From the NCBI RefSeq assembly GCF_000003815.2, contig NC_049991.1:1885253-1949252 (forward strand): 64,000 nt of DNA. Direction: 5' to 3'. Of the stretch, positions 62,993-64,000 are shown piece by piece. Both the position numbers and the translations under genes were made by a program. The notes under the pieces are model-generated. The model worked only from the letters and a program-made list of their open reading frames with translations, was not told the DNA's origin and made no database searches. Source of the DNA: Branchiostoma floridae (lineage: Eukaryota; Chordata; Leptocardii; Amphioxiformes; Branchiostomatidae). The stretch's first letter is position 1, and each line of letters begins with the position of its first letter.

Positions 62993-64000
62993 CTACTGCG
63001 CACATTCGGCTTCTTCTCGTTTCTTTGTGATATTGAAAATGTAAGAACAGATATGCTTTATAAGTAATGGTTTGTCTAGATTCATAAGGAATATAAATTT
63101 GTCTATATTACTTAGTCGTATGAAGTGAGGGAACATGGAATCTATTAGTCTGTAGAGTTCAGCTCTCTCTTTCTTGTACAAACTTCATTCTACTATAAAA
63201 TGATGTTCGTCTTCTAACTTATCTAGATTGCAGTATCTGCATATTCGTTGTTCTAGAGGAGTGCGGTTATGTCTTCCGGTTTCGATGTGTAATTTGTGGC
63301 AACTGACTCGTAGTTTTGTGACGGCCGTCCTGTGCCGAATATTGTCAATATCCAGGTATTGTTCTACATTATAGGTGGACTTGAACAGTCTGTAAGACCT
63401 CAATTTGTCTTTAGCGGATCCACCTTTGTTATCATTGTGTAGCTCTCTTAGAAAGGTTTGAACATAAATGTCTTTCAGACGCTGATTGATAGAATTGATA
63501 ATTTGAGACGAATTTGTATTATGCTGTAGAGGACAATGCCATACATAACCATAACCGCATTCCTCCAGTGACTGGCGAACTCCTGAAGCCCAACACTTGG
63601 CTCCAGCTTTGTCTAAATCTATCTGGCAAGAGAGGGCGTCTGACCGGAAACTGTCTGCTAGTACTTTCTGGCGAAGTCTAATTAAGTGTTTAATAGCGTT
63701 TAGGGAGGCTTCCAAATGAATGGGGAACCTCCCTAACTCGGCTCTAGCGGCGAGGCCACTTGTAGATCTTGGCACGTGTAGGGTTTGCTTACAGAATTTT
63801 AGATGCATTGTTTCGATAGGACAGGATTTGGAGCTTTTAACAGAACCCCAGATTTCCGATCCATAGAGAATTATGGGCTTAACACAGGTATCAAAAAGTT
63901 TGTTTCTGATAGACAAAGGCGCATCGGCTTTGTCTAGGGATTGATTTATCCCGAATAAAGCTTTCAGACCCCTACTGTACAAGTGTTTGTTGTTCGCCTT
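62993..64000 (-). pseudogene. Non-LTR retrotransposon reverse transcriptase, C-terminal part, runs off window
   Basis: The open minus-strand frame from the right edge reads SIRNKLFDTCVKPIILYGSE and EIWG, the thumb/C-terminal region typical of CR1/L2/jockey-like LINEs. It then runs through about 200 residues to a cysteine/histidine motif (CRYCNLDKLEDEHHFIVE). There a TGA at 63185-63187 interrupts the frame exactly where the last Cys of the CxxC...H...C motif is expected. The same frame continues for about 60 codons to 62993 (YKKERAELYRLI...). It is probably inactive. Confidence 0.85.

Overview
This is eukaryotic, intron-rich DNA. The coding content (a polycystin-1-family receptor/channel, an inter-alpha-trypsin-inhibitor heavy-chain-like protein, duplicated short-chain dehydrogenases), the vertebrate-type telomere motif and the dense population of small inverted-repeat elements point to an invertebrate deuterostome. 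My best guess is amphioxus (Branchiostoma); the species is inferred, not proven. There is one assembly gap (27025-27267).

Bases 1-36455 hold one gene on the minus strand that runs off the left edge. I reconstructed 32 exons, about 3,550 codons, with compatible splice phases throughout. In order the protein has a signal peptide, LamG-like domain, WSC domain, seven PKD-like repeats, REJ module, acidic linkers, GAIN/GPS, first membrane helix, PLAT/LH2 domain, helices 2-5, an extracellular polycystin domain, and a channel module with an LLGD-type pore loop and cytoplasmic tail. The introns carry many repeats, including partial tandem copies of this gene's own exons.

Bases 36456-43440 hold two head-to-head single-coding-exon dehydrogenase (SDR) genes (37630-38442 minus; 42627-43439 plus). 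A truncated third copy sits at 57361-57885 (minus). Blocks of sequence flanking the SDR genes recur near the pseudogene, so this looks like an old segmental duplication later split by transposable elements.

Bases 44684-56218 hold an ITIH-like gene on the minus strand: signal peptide, VIT domain, VWA domain with MIDAS, conserved post-VWA region and a hydrophobic C-terminus that looks like a GPI signal. Its VWA coding sequence is split by a 3.9 kb element (46719-50615) with 117-bp terminal inverted repeats and two inverted arrays of tandem repeats. A 2-bp target duplication restores the reading frame exactly, and the element's own ends could be spliced as an in-frame GT-AG intron. This is the most interesting object in the window.

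Bases 57886-64000 are mostly repeats, ending in a decayed non-LTR retrotransposon reverse-transcriptase tail. No bacterial-type genes, operons or CRISPR arrays are present.
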